Source: Brevundimonas lutea (lineage in GTDB: Bacteria > Pseudomonadota > Alphaproteobacteria > Caulobacterales > Caulobacteraceae). Taken from it: a DNA stretch of 64,000 nt. Positions 26,570-34,428 of the stretch are shown piece by piece. Under the pieces are notes generated by a model. It saw only the letters and a program-made list of their open reading frames with translations. It did no database searches and was not told the DNA's origin. The stretch is taken from contig NZ_QUOQ01000002.1 of NCBI RefSeq assembly GCF_003704105.1, forward strand, positions 496,001 to 560,000, in the 5' to 3' direction. Both the position numbers and the translations under genes were made by a program. Position 1 is the first letter of the stretch. Every line of letters starts with the position of its first letter.

Positions 26570-28507
26570 CTACCGCCGTCGCGCCTCATAGATCGGGGTC
26601 AGGCGATCCGGCGCGCCGTCGATGCGCTCCAGGCGCGGGTGGCGCAGGCCGCCCGTGTAGGCCAGGTCCACCGTGCGGAAGCGGTCGCCGTCCTTGACCA
26701 GCAGGCGGATCGGACCGCCGCCCTTGGCCGCCGTGACCGCCTCGCGCAGCCGCTCGGGCGTGGTGGCCACGTCGTTGACGGCCACCAGCTCCCAGGTGTT
26801 GACCAGCCCCGCCTCGAAGGCCGGGCTGTTCCAGCGAACCCCGCCGATGCGGTTGCTTGAGCTCAGGGTGAAGCCCAGCGAATACTGGAAGTCGCGCTGC
26901 CAGCTGGTGTTCAGCTTCTTCTCCGCGGCATTCGGTTCCTCGACATAGATCAGCCGCCAGCCGCCCCGCTCCAGCCCGTCCAGCGGCGCCTCGGCCTCGG
27001 GGCCGACCGCATCCAGCCGCGACCTCAGGAACGTCGCCCAATCGTGCGGATGCACGGTGTTCAGGGCCGCCACCAGATCCTCGAAGGTGTAGGGCCGGGG
27101 CGTCCACGACCCATTGTCGCCGCCGAAGAAGCCGCGCGCGAAGTCGTCCAGCGACCGACGGCCGCGCGTCTCCTCGCGGATCAGGGTGTCGGCGTCCAGC
27201 CAGACCAGCAGGGATTCCCGATAGTAGTCGCCGGTCCCTCGCGACCACGACGGCCACGGGGTCGATGAGCGATAGCCCAGCAGATTCTGGTTGGTGGTGT
27301 CCTGCAGGGCCCGCCACTCGCGCCCTGCCTGGTTCTCGTAAAAGGCCGCGATATTGGCGAGGTTGATCCGCGCCTCCTCCGGCGAGACCAGTCCGGAACG
27401 CGCCGCCAGCACCGAACCCCAGTACTGCGTCTGGCCCTCATAGACCCACAGCAGGCTGTTCCTGACCGGGATGTTGAGGTTGGCGGTCAGCTGGTCGGCC
27501 GGCCGCTGGCGCTTGCCGTTCCAGGCGTGGACATATTCGTGCGGCAGCAGCTCGCGGTCGCCGTAGTTGACGGGCCAGTCCTCGAAGAAGCCCGGAACCA
27601 CGGTGTTCTCGCTGGACCGATGGTGCTCCAGCCCGATGCCGCCAAGAGTGTCTGTCAGGCCCAGAAGGAAGTCGTACCGGTCAAACGGGCGGGCCCCGAA
27701 AAGGCGGTCGGCCTGGGTCACCAGACTGCGCAGGGTGTCGAGCTGTTCCTCGCTGGGCTGGATGTCTCCGGCCTCGTCCGCGACGATGTTCAGCCGCACG
27801 GGGATGTCGGCGCCCGGGTCCAGGTCGTACTGGCGATAGTGGACGCCGGCGAACATCGGGCTGTCGGCCAGGGTCTCGACCGAAACCGGGGCGAACTGCG
27901 TCAGCTCGTCTTGGCTCGATACGGGCTCAAGCGCGACGCCATAGCCCCAGCCTTCGGGCAGGCGCACCGACGGCTGCACCTGGATCCGGCGATGGGCGTA
28001 GCCGGCCGGATACAGCATGTGCTTTTCGAACTGCAGGTTGGCCATCTCCGGCGTCATCAGCACCCGCCAGCCCTCATGCTGGCTGAGGAAGTCGAAGGCG
28101 ACGTCGATCTGGCTCGCCCCCGCCGGAACCTCGATGTGAAAGGCGTAGGGGTCGATCGGATCGCGCACCCACTCCAGCCGCTGTCCGCCGGCGGAGATCT
28201 GCAACCCGGCCACCAGCTGGATCGGTCCCGTCGCGGCGTGATTGCCGGGGAGATATTTCGGATAGAGCAGCACCATCGGCCCGGCCTGAGCCACCGGGAT
28301 GGTCTGGCGCACCCGCATAACCTTGCGGTCCAGATCGGTGGCGTCGACGGTCAGCTGGATCACGCCGGGATAGTCGCGGTCCTGAGCCTCCGGGATCGGT
28401 GGAACCGGCCGGGCCAGGGCCGAGGCGACATCGGGAACCTGGGCAAGGGCCGGTGTGGCGGCGAACAGGGCGAGGGCGGAGGCGGCGAGCGCGACGGTTC
28501 GGATCAT
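26570..28507 (-). CDS. M61 family metallopeptidase with C-terminal PDZ domain
   Basis: 645-residue exported zinc aminopeptidase of the glycyl-aminopeptidase (M61) family. The signal peptide ends in ATPALAQ. The zinc motif is HEYVHAWNG (His about 323), preceded by GGIGLEHHRSSEN, the substrate-binding GxEH segment. A C-terminal PDZ domain (LGFTLSSSNRIGGVRWNSPA, with EAVTAAKGGGPIRLLVKDGDR) follows. Substrates are peptides with N-terminal Gly or Ala in studied members. The ATG at 28507 is chosen because the signal peptide begins there. The stop is 7 bases from the convergent tpiA stop. Confidence 0.92.
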   Translation of the reverse strand: MIRTVALAASALALFAATPALAQVPDVASALARPVPPIPEAQDRDYPGVIQLTVDATDLDRKVMRVRQTIPVAQAGPMVLLYPKYLPGNHAATGPIQLVAGLQISAGGQRLEWVRDPIDPYAFHIEVPAGASQIDVAFDFLSQHEGWRVLMTPEMANLQFEKHMLYPAGYAHRRIQVQPSVRLPEGWGYGVALEPVSSQDELTQFAPVSVETLADSPMFAGVHYRQYDLDPGADIPVRLNIVADEAGDIQPSEEQLDTLRSLVTQADRLFGARPFDRYDFLLGLTDTLGGIGLEHHRSSENTVVPGFFEDWPVNYGDRELLPHEYVHAWNGKRQRPADQLTANLNIPVRNSLLWVYEGQTQYWGSVLAARSGLVSPEEARINLANIAAFYENQAGREWRALQDTTNQNLLGYRSSTPWPSWSRGTGDYYRESLLVWLDADTLIREETRGRRSLDDFARGFFGGDNGSWTPRPYTFEDLVAALNTVHPHDWATFLRSRLDAVGPEAEAPLDGLERGGWRLIYVEEPNAAEKKLNTSWQRDFQYSLGFTLSSSNRIGGVRWNSPAFEAGLVNTWELVAVNDVATTPERLREAVTAAKGGGPIRLLVKDGDRFRTVDLAYTGGLRHPRLERIDGAPDRLTPIYEARRR

Positions 28508-28669
28508 GCCCGGCACACTGGTCGGCTCGAGAGCGGGGGGCAAGACCTCCCGGCCGCCATGGCGCTCCGGTGATATCTCCGCCGGTCAAAACTTGCCGAC
28601 CGGCACAGGGCGAAACGTTCGCGCACGGCAATTCCTCAAGCGCTGCGGCGGCTTGGCCGGTGTTCTGGT

Positions 28670-28685
28670 TGGCCCGGCGTTTGCG
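28670..28685 (+). promoter_or_regulatory. Sigma-54 (RpoN) promoter of flagellin gene
   Basis: TGGCCCG-GCGT-TTGCG: the -24 GG and -12 GC elements have exact sigma-54 spacing and match the consensus TGGCACG-N4-TTGCW at nearly every position. It lies 70 bases upstream of the flagellin ATG, as in Caulobacter class III/IV flagellin genes that need sigma-54 and FlbD. Confidence 0.85.
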
Positions 28686-28755
28686 ACGTCGCGCGCGGAT
28701 CAAAAGATCCGGGCGGCCAGAAGGCCGCTTCTCATCCAGAATGGAAGGCTATCCG

Positions 28756-29589
28756 ATGCTGTCGAGCTCGGTGAACACCAATGTGGGCGCGATGATCGCG
28801 CTCCAGAACCTGAACGCGACCAACGCCGAGTTGGCGACAACTCAAAGCCGGATCAATACCGGCAAGAAGGTCGCGTCCGCCAAGGATAACGGCGCCATCT
28901 GGGCCATCGCCCAGGGTCAGCGCGCCGAGATCGGGGCGCTCAATGCGGTCAGCCAGTCGCTGGCGCGCGGGGTGTCGGCGGTGGATGTAGCCATGGCGGC
29001 GGGCGAGAGCGTTTCGGACCTGCTGCTGCAGATGAAGGAGTTGGCCCTCGCGGCGACAGACGAGACCCTGAGCACTTCCTCGAGGGACGCCCTCAACGAG
29101 GACTTCGCGGCGCTGCGCGACCAGATCGCCAGCGTGGTCGAGAACGCCGAGTTCAACGGGGTCAACCTGTTGGGCGAAAGCGCCACCGGCTTCGCGGCCC
29201 TCGCCAATGCGGACGGAACCTCGACCATCACCGTCGATGCCGAGGTGATGGCCCTGAGCGGCTCGATCGTCAGCGTGACCTCGTCACAGACGATCGACAC
29301 CATGACCGACGCCAGCGACGCCCTTACGGACGTCGATGAGTCGATCGCCAACGTCTCCGCCGCGCTCGCGCGGATCGGCACGACGTCCAAGGCCCTGCAG
29401 ACCCACGCCACGTTCGTGGGCAAGCTGCAGGATGCGCTCGAGGCGGGGGTGGGCAATCTCGTCGACGCCGATCTGGCGAAGGAAAGCGCCAAGCTCACGG
29501 CCCTGCAGACGAAGCAGCAGCTGGGGGTTCAGGCGTTGGGCATCGCCAACGGCGCGCCGCAGATCCTGCTGTCGCTCTTCCGCGGTTGA
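28756..29589 (+). CDS. Flagellin (FljK/J-type, Caulobacter family)
   Basis: 277-residue filament subunit. The N-terminal D0/D1 helices are NTNVGAMIALQNLNATNAEL and RINTGKKVASAKDNGAIWAI; the C-terminal coiled-coil helix ends in LGIANGAPQILLSLFRG. The central domain is short (about residues 140-190), as in Caulobacter flagellins. It polymerises into the polar flagellum after export by the flagellar secretion apparatus. The ATG at 28756 is preferred to 28741 because GGAAGG lies at proper distance and family proteins begin here. It stands alone, with its own sigma-54 promoter and terminator, far from the fliF operon in the window. Confidence 0.95.
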   Translation: MLSSSVNTNVGAMIALQNLNATNAELATTQSRINTGKKVASAKDNGAIWAIAQGQRAEIGALNAVSQSLARGVSAVDVAMAAGESVSDLLLQMKELALAATDETLSTSSRDALNEDFAALRDQIASVVENAEFNGVNLLGESATGFAALANADGTSTITVDAEVMALSGSIVSVTSSQTIDTMTDASDALTDVDESIANVSAALARIGTTSKALQTHATFVGKLQDALEAGVGNLVDADLAKESAKLTALQTKQQLGVQALGIANGAPQILLSLFRG

Positions 29590-29604
29590 TCCGTCAGGAA
29601 CCTA

Positions 29605-29634
29605 AAACGCCGGCTCCGAAAGGGGCCGGCGTTT
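29605..29634 (+). terminator. Rho-independent terminator of flagellin gene
   Basis: 10-bp stem AAACGCCGGC / GCCGGCGTTT with a 10-base loop, ending in TTT, 15 bases after the flagellin stop. Confidence 0.85.
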
Positions 29635-29647
29635 CTGCGTGGATAGC

Positions 29648-29737
29648 GTGAGTCGTGACATCGTGATTCGTGAGTGGTGGTAAGGTTGCCAGCGGCCAGC
29701 GTGTCGGCGCTCCTCACGGGTCAAGACTCACGACTCA
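29648..29737. repeat. Short inverted repeat, TGAGTCGTGA motif
   Basis: TGAGTCGTGA at 29649-29658 and its exact complement TCACGACTCA at 29728-29737, with partial copies between (GATTCGTGAG, CTCACGGGTC). The motif is degenerate and tandem-like. It lies between the flagellin terminator and the stop of the minus-strand gene. Confidence 0.5.
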
Positions 29738-29751
29738 AGAACCCCGCGACA

Positions 29752-30336
29752 CTACCTCTCTCTGTGCCAGGTCACGCACGCCTCGCGGACCCCGCTGCGA
29801 CAGGCGTCGGCCTGGGCGCGCCAGGCGGCCATGCGGGCGTCGTACTCGGCCTGTTGGGCGGCGACGGTGCGGGCGTGCTGCTCCAGCGCGCGCTGGTATT
29901 CGGTCTGTTCCATCGGGCCGACCTGGCTGACGGCGTCGGTTTCGGCCTCCCAGCGGGCGCGCGCCTCGAAGTCGGTGGCGTCGGCGGCCATGTTGGTCTC
30001 CGCCACGCCCTGATTGAGCTGCTGGGTGATCGACACTTCCGGATCCTCGGCCGGAGTGGGCGGCGGCTCGTCGGAGGAATTCTGCCAGCCCAGCGCGCGC
30101 TCCTGGGCGTCGGGCATGGCCGAAGTGTCCTGACCGGTCGGTTCGTCGCCCGCAGGGCGCGCGGGTTCGTCCCAGGCCGGGTTCCAGTCCTCATCGCGGG
30201 TTGGTTGGGAGGCGTCGTCGCTCAGCAGGTCGGCCACCGGGTCGTCCGCAGGTGGCTGGGCGTGAACCGCGCCGGCGGCGAGGCTGACGGCGAGCAGGGC
30301 GGCGAGGGCGGGGCGGATCGGACGCAGAGACATCAT
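29752..30336 (-). CDS. Hypothetical exported protein, Asp/Pro-rich with C-terminal coiled coil
   Basis: 194 residues. A signal peptide (SLRPIRPALAALLAVSLAAG, cleavage near AVHA-QP) is followed by an acidic, proline- and tryptophan-containing disordered region, then a Gln/Ala-rich helix (YQRALEQHARTVAAQQAEYD) that looks like a coiled coil, ending in two cysteines (ACRSGVREAC) that could form a disulfide. I do not recognise a family. Two adjacent ATG codons (30336 and 30333) follow an AGAGGTG ribosome site. It is immediately upstream of tRNA-His on the same strand in genome order but is not obviously linked. Confidence 0.7.
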   Translation of the reverse strand: MMSLRPIRPALAALLAVSLAAGAVHAQPPADDPVADLLSDDASQPTRDEDWNPAWDEPARPAGDEPTGQDTSAMPDAQERALGWQNSSDEPPPTPAEDPEVSITQQLNQGVAETNMAADATDFEARARWEAETDAVSQVGPMEQTEYQRALEQHARTVAAQQAEYDARMAAWRAQADACRSGVREACVTWHRER

Positions 30337-30429
30337 GGTCACCTCTTGAACGGGCGAGGCCATGACAACGCTCGAGACCGCCCCGGCGATCCCGGGTCGG
30401 TCATTTGGGGATGTGTGGAGTTTCAGGGA

Positions 30430-30506
30430 TGGTACAGCCTCTCGGGATCGAACCGAGGACCTCCGGCTCCACAAACCGGCGCTCTAACCATCTGAGCTAA
30501 GGCTGC
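30430..30506 (-). tRNA. tRNA-His (GTG anticodon)
   Basis: 77 bases including encoded CCA. The anticodon stem CCGGT/GCCGG carries the loop TTGTGGA, giving anticodon GTG. The D-arm (TAGCTCAGATGGTTAGAGC) and T-arm (TTCGATCC) are normal. The acceptor stem is GCAGCCT/AGGCTGT with G1-U72, discriminator A73, and no encoded complement for an extra 5' G. Most bacterial tRNA-His have G-1 and C73; the lack of G-1 with A73 is the alphaproteobacterial exception. Confidence 0.95.
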
Positions 30507-30576
30507 GCGACATCGCGAAGGAGCGGTCTCTAGCGGGCCGCGCCGTCGCGATCAAGCGGCGTCTGGCCGTGAACCG

Positions 30577-31359
30577 TCAGCTCCAGCCCCGGCTGGCGAT
30601 GTACTCCCGCAGCTGTTCGATCCGGGTGCTGTCCGACGGGTGGGTCGAGGCGAACTGAGGGACCGAGTTCTGGCGCTGCTGGCCCATCAGCTGCCACAGG
30701 GCGATGGACTCGGATGGGCGGTATCCGGCGGCGGCCAGATAGTCGACGCCCAGACGGTCGGCCTCCAGCTCGTGATTGCGCGAGAACGGCAGCAGCACGC
30801 CGAACTGCGCGCCGGCGCTGCCGATCATGCCGGCGATCTGGGCGTAGTCCGACCCGACCAGGCCCTGCCCGGCCTGAACCGCCAGCGAGCTGGCGGCGGT
30901 CTGGGAATAGCGCTCCTGAGCATGGCGGGCGACGACGTGGGCGATCTCGTGGCCGATCACGGCCGCCAGCTGGTCGTCGTTCTGAACCAGGCTGAGCATG
31001 CCCGTGGTCACGCCGATCTGGCCGGTCGGCAGGGTGAAGGCGTTGGGGCTCTCGTCCACGAAGACGGCGTACTCCCAGGTCCGATTACCCATACCCGCCG
31101 CCTGGACGACGCGCTGACCGACGGTGCGGACACGCTGGTTCTGGGCGGCGTTGGTCGAGACGGTCTCGGTACGCAGCAGCTCGGTCCACGCGGCGTTCGA
31201 CTGGGCGCTGATCGCCTGGTCGTCGGCGAGGATCAGCTGATTGCGCCCCAGCGCCTCGTTATAGGCGCAGGCGCCCAGGGCCATCAGGCCAACCATTCCG
31301 GCGACGGTGGCGACGGGGAGGGCGCGGCGGCGCGCGGCGCGGGTGAGGCGGAGGGGCAT
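30577..31359 (-). CDS. M48 family zinc metallopeptidase lipoprotein (LoiP/BepA-like)
   Basis: 260-residue lipoprotein (lipobox ALGAC, Cys31) facing the periplasm. The HExxH zinc motif is HEIAH (137-141), with helices around it typical of M48 (SPNAFTLPTGQIGVTTGML upstream; ELEADRLGVDYLAAAGY downstream, the third zinc ligand Glu in ELEAD). Such proteases degrade misassembled outer-membrane proteins. The C-terminal part has the family SVPQFASTHPSDSTRI segment. It is read as a single unit downstream of the exb-tonB terminator. Confidence 0.92.
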   Translation of the reverse strand: MPLRLTRAARRRALPVATVAGMVGLMALGACAYNEALGRNQLILADDQAISAQSNAAWTELLRTETVSTNAAQNQRVRTVGQRVVQAAGMGNRTWEYAVFVDESPNAFTLPTGQIGVTTGMLSLVQNDDQLAAVIGHEIAHVVARHAQERYSQTAASSLAVQAGQGLVGSDYAQIAGMIGSAGAQFGVLLPFSRNHELEADRLGVDYLAAAGYRPSESIALWQLMGQQRQNSVPQFASTHPSDSTRIEQLREYIASRGWS

Positions 31360-31432
31360 GGCGATGACCTCGGGTCTGTTCGGATACGGTGTCGCTTAAC
31401 GCCCCGACGGCCCTGCGGGATGCGCCCCCTCA

Positions 31433-31471
31433 CGCAAAAGAAAACGCCCCGGAGCCGAAGCTCCGGGGCGT
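31433..31471 (-). terminator. Rho-independent terminator of exbB-exbD-tonB
   Basis: On the minus strand a 12-bp stem ACGCCCCGGAGC / GCTCCGGGGCGT with TTCG tetraloop (31471-31444), followed by TTTTCTTTT. It lies 22 bases past the tonB stop. Confidence 0.9.
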
Positions 31472-31492
31472 CATATGGTCGAATTGCCGGTC

Positions 31493-32206
31493 TTACTGGA
31501 CGCGGAAGCTGAGCGGGAATTGAACCCGCCCGCCGACCGCGACACCATCGACGGATCGCGGCGACAGTCGGGCGCGTCGGGCGCCAGACAGAGCGGCTTG
31601 CCCAAATCCCGCGCCAGAAGGCGTTTCCGACAGGATCGAGCAGTTCGAAACCGATCCGTTGGGGTTGACGACGCACTCCACGACGACCCGTCCCTCCTCG
31701 ATGCCACGCGAAAGAGCGCGTTCGGGGAATTCGATGGTCGGACGACGGTCCCAGCTCGGGTTGGTGATCACCGGGGGCCGCGGCGGCGCCGGCGGGGCCG
31801 GCGGCGGGGGCGGTCCGGGGACGATCACCGGGGGACCCTTGTACTCGACGCGGTTCTCCTTCTTCGTCGCCTCGATCGGAAGGGTGATCGGGGGCGGCGG
31901 AGCTTCCGTCGTGATGACCGGCTCGCGGACCTGCAGCTTGGGCGGCGGGGGCGTGTCGGGCGGCGGCGGAGGCGGAGGCGGCGGCGGGGGAGGCGGAGGC
32001 GGGATCGGCTCGATCAGCTCCACGTCCACCGCCTCGTCGACGTAATTGAACTCCTTCAGCTTGAACCGCTGGTTGATGAGATACACGGCGGCGATGCCGT
32101 GCACGAAGACCGAGATCGCGATCCCCACGATGACGCCGGTCGAAAGACCTTTTTTCTTGCGCCGCGGGGGATCCAGGATCGGGTCGCGATGATGTGTTTC
32201 CGTCAT
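31493..32206 (-). CDS. tonB: Energy transducer TonB
   Basis: 237 residues. A cytoplasmic basic N-terminus (PPRRKKKG) and one membrane helix (22-43) carrying Ser32-x3-His36, the TonB anchor motif, are followed by a Pro-rich periplasmic spacer with 15 consecutive prolines, then a C-terminal TonB domain (IEFPERALSRGIEEGRVVVE). With ExbB/ExbD it couples the proton gradient to uptake through outer-membrane receptors for iron complexes, vitamins or sugars. It is the last gene of exbB-exbD-tonB, spaced 16 bases from exbD. Confidence 0.95.
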   Translation of the reverse strand: MTETHHRDPILDPPRRKKKGLSTGVIVGIAISVFVHGIAAVYLINQRFKLKEFNYVDEAVDVELIEPIPPPPPPPPPPPPPPPDTPPPPKLQVREPVITTEAPPPPITLPIEATKKENRVEYKGPPVIVPGPPPPPAPPAPPRPPVITNPSWDRRPTIEFPERALSRGIEEGRVVVECVVNPNGSVSNCSILSETPSGAGFGQAALSGARRARLSPRSVDGVAVGGRVQFPLSFRVQ

Positions 32207-32222
32207 GCTATGCGACCGGGCC

Positions 32223-32654
32223 TCAACTCTGATCTTCGCCGACGAGGGCCACGCTGTAGAAGCCGTTGTCCTGCAGCGCGTTCATCACCTGCATGAAGTC
32301 CCCGTAGCGGGTCGTTCGGTCAGAGCGGATGAAGATGCGCTCGTCGTCGGGATTGCGGTTGCCGATCAAGCGACGGAGGTCGTCCCCCATGATCGAGGGG
32401 TCGGTCCGACCGTCGCCGATGAACACGTCGCCATCGCTCTGGATGGAGATGTAGATCGGCTTGGGCGGGTTCTGGGCGGGCGGGGCGACGGCGGGCGGCA
32501 GTTCGATCTTCACATTCACGGTGGCGAGCGGAGCCGCCACCATGAAGATGATGAGAAGAACGAGCATGACATCCACGAACGGCGTGACGTTGATCTCGCT
32601 GTTCTGCTCGATGGCGTACTTGCCGCCGCCGCCGCCTCCGATCTTGGCGGCCAT
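32223..32654 (-). CDS. exbD: Biopolymer transport protein ExbD
   Basis: 143 residues with one membrane helix carrying the essential proton-pathway Asp in INVTPFVDVMLVLLIIFMV (Asp28), and a periplasmic domain with DRTTRYGDFMQVMNALQDNG. It forms the motor with ExbB and moves TonB. It lies 5 bases after exbB; the N-terminal Gly run (GGGGGG) is unusual but not disruptive. Confidence 0.95.
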   Translation of the reverse strand: MAAKIGGGGGGKYAIEQNSEINVTPFVDVMLVLLIIFMVAAPLATVNVKIELPPAVAPPAQNPPKPIYISIQSDGDVFIGDGRTDPSIMGDDLRRLIGNRNPDDERIFIRSDRTTRYGDFMQVMNALQDNGFYSVALVGEDQS

Positions 32655-32659
32655 CTGGG

Positions 32660-33568
32660 TTACGCTCCCTTGTCGAGCTGACGCGACAGGGCGTTCAGCA
32701 GTTCGGCGTTGAAGCCGTCGGAGCGAACGCCGTAGGCGGCGATACGGGTGTTGAAGTAGTTATAGAAGATAACCGCCGGGATGGCCGCGAACAGACCGAT
32801 GCCGGTGGCCAGCAGGGCCTCGGCGATACCCGGAGCCACGACCGCCAGGTTGGTGGTGTTGGTGTTCGCGATGCCGATGAACGAGTTCATGATGCCGTAG
32901 ACGGTGCCGAACAGACCGATGAAGGGGGCGTTCGAACCGACCGAGGCGAGGAACTGCTGTCCGCCCGACAGGCGCTTGGCGATCGAGGACTGAACGGCCG
33001 AGACCGCGGTCTGGGCGCGCAGCAGCGTCGAGTCGCGGTGGTCGCCGGAGGTGGACAGACCGGCCTGTCGCGACAGACGGACTTCCTCGGTGGCCGCGGC
33101 GGCCATGTCGGCCAGCGGGTTGCCCTCGAAATCTTCCGAGGTCGAGACACGGTGGATGTCGTCGATCGACCGGGCGCCGCGGAAGGCTTCCAGGAACCTG
33201 TCCGAGGTGCGGTTCAGGCTGCCGAACTCGATCAGCTTGATGACCAGGAGCGTCCAGGAGAAGACCGAGGCCAAGAGCAGGCCGGCCATAACGATCTTAA
33301 CCACCAGGTCCGCCTCGGCGAACATGCTGGCGACGGTCAGTTTGCCGTGGCTTTCGCCGCCGACAGCTGCCGGATCCTCTGCGGCGACCGGGGCGGCCGG
33401 CGCCGGAGCAGCGGCGTCAACCGCGGCCGGATCGGCGGGGGTGGTGGCCGTGGCTTCCGCCGGGGCCGGAGCCGGGGTCGCGTCCTGAGCGAGGACCGGC
33501 GAGGCCGCCATCAGCACGGCAAAGCCGGCAAGGGCGATCAGGGGGTTCGTCTTTTTGCTATCGAGCAT
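32660..33568 (-). CDS. exbB: MotA/TolQ/ExbB proton channel family protein ExbB
   Basis: 302 residues. A signal peptide (ending SPVLAQ) and an Ala/Pro-rich linker precede three membrane helices. The conserved MotA/TolQ/ExbB core is FLASVGSNAPFIGLFGTVYGIM, then VVAPGIAEALLATGIGLFAAIPAVIFYN. It forms the proton-conducting stator with ExbD. The ATG at 33568 is chosen because the signal peptide starts there; the frame extends to 33622 but those residues are unlike ExbB. First gene of the operon. Confidence 0.95.
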   Translation of the reverse strand: MLDSKKTNPLIALAGFAVLMAASPVLAQDATPAPAPAEATATTPADPAAVDAAAPAPAAPVAAEDPAAVGGESHGKLTVASMFAEADLVVKIVMAGLLLASVFSWTLLVIKLIEFGSLNRTSDRFLEAFRGARSIDDIHRVSTSEDFEGNPLADMAAAATEEVRLSRQAGLSTSGDHRDSTLLRAQTAVSAVQSSIAKRLSGGQQFLASVGSNAPFIGLFGTVYGIMNSFIGIANTNTTNLAVVAPGIAEALLATGIGLFAAIPAVIFYNYFNTRIAAYGVRSDGFNAELLNALSRQLDKGA

Positions 33569-34082
33569 AATTCGCCAGTTCCTGCTTGGTCTGACTCGTG
33601 GGACCGAAGGAACCTCCGCCAAGGCGGCTGCTCCCTTGAGTGAAAAAACGTCGAGCGACGCCCGGACCGGCGGTCCGTCGCCGAAACGCTGGGCTCGTGC
33701 TCGATGTCGCCGAGGTGGCGATCGCCGGTCGGAAGCGAACTTCCGGGCCGTCGGTCATCGAGCGCGATGGCAGCGGTCGAAACCCTTTGGCGAACCGTTA
33801 CCAGAGCGTCAAGGGCGCTGACCCCGTTTTCACCTCCCACGACCGTGCGACGACTATGTGACGCACGTGTCATGCTTCCGAAGAAGCAAAAGCGAAAGGA
33901 AGATGCGGAAATCGGCAAAGTCTTTCGCCGCGCCGGGACGCGCCGGTGATTCCGCCGGCCTTGCTCGCGCCATGAGGATTAACGTCAGTTCATTGAATCC
34001 GAACGGCTTAGCTCGCTCCGACAACAGCGGCCGAACCCACGCGCGGCGACCCGTCGCGCGAAACAAACTGTGTGCAGGGGAG
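33569..34082. other. Intergenic region upstream of exbB (514 bases)
   Basis: The exbB promoter and leader should lie here. No gene is supported: the short frames (for example 33854-34066 minus) have no recognisable domain or ribosome site. A CtrA-like half site TTAACGTCAGTTCAT lies at about 33979-33993, too weak to call. The region is less GC-rich than the flanking genes. Confidence 0.5.
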
Positions 34083-34158
34083 TGGTGCCTGGAGGCGGAT
34101 TCGAACCACCGACACGCGGATTTTCAATCCGCTGCTCTACCAACTGAGCTATCCAGGC
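34083..34158 (-). tRNA. tRNA-Phe (GAA anticodon)
   Basis: 76 bases including encoded CCA. Acceptor GCCTGGA/TCCAGGC, D-arm TAGCTCAGTTGGTAGAGC, anticodon arm GCGGATTGAAAATCCGC with loop TTGAAAA (anticodon GAA), T-arm GGTTCGAATCC, discriminator A. Complete and normal. Confidence 0.97.
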
Positions 34159-34257
34159 CAAGGCCATTCGGCGCCCGCCGTCGGCGGGGAGCGGCGTCTA
34201 TAGGCGAGGCCGATTGGGCTGTCCAGCGGGCGCGGCATGGGTTTTTCGCCCGGTCCG

Positions 34258-34428
34258 TCAGTCCTCGCCCGGCTCATCCGTCGCGGGCGGACCGGGCACG
34301 GCGTAGCGGCCCGTGAACCAGCGACCCAGATCGATGTCGGCGCAGCGTTTCGAGCAGAACGGCCGGTAATCGGGCGCGGCGGGGCGGTCGTTGCAGATCG
34401 GGCAGAGCGGGGCGGGGCGGTCGGTCAT
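34258..34428 (-). CDS. yacG: DNA gyrase inhibitor YacG
   Basis: 56-residue zinc-binding protein with the family Cys pattern CPIC (Cys9, Cys12) and CSKRC (Cys25, Cys29), followed by DIDLGRWFTGRYAVPG. YacG binds GyrB and inhibits gyrase in E. coli. The ATG at 34428 overlaps the stop of the ribonuclease gene (ATGA), so it is translationally coupled. The longer frame (to 34827) is antisense to the upstream gene. Confidence 0.93.
   Translation of the reverse strand: MTDRPAPLCPICNDRPAAPDYRPFCSKRCADIDLGRWFTGRYAVPGPPATDEPGED

Noticed and set aside
28399-28755. Extended flagellin N-terminus upstream of 28756
   Set aside because: The upstream part crosses the sigma-54 promoter, and flagellin family proteins begin at the residue encoded at 28756.
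33854-34066. Possible 70-residue gene between exbB and tRNA-Phe
   Set aside because: No ribosome site, no domain and no family resemblance; the region is treated as intergenic.
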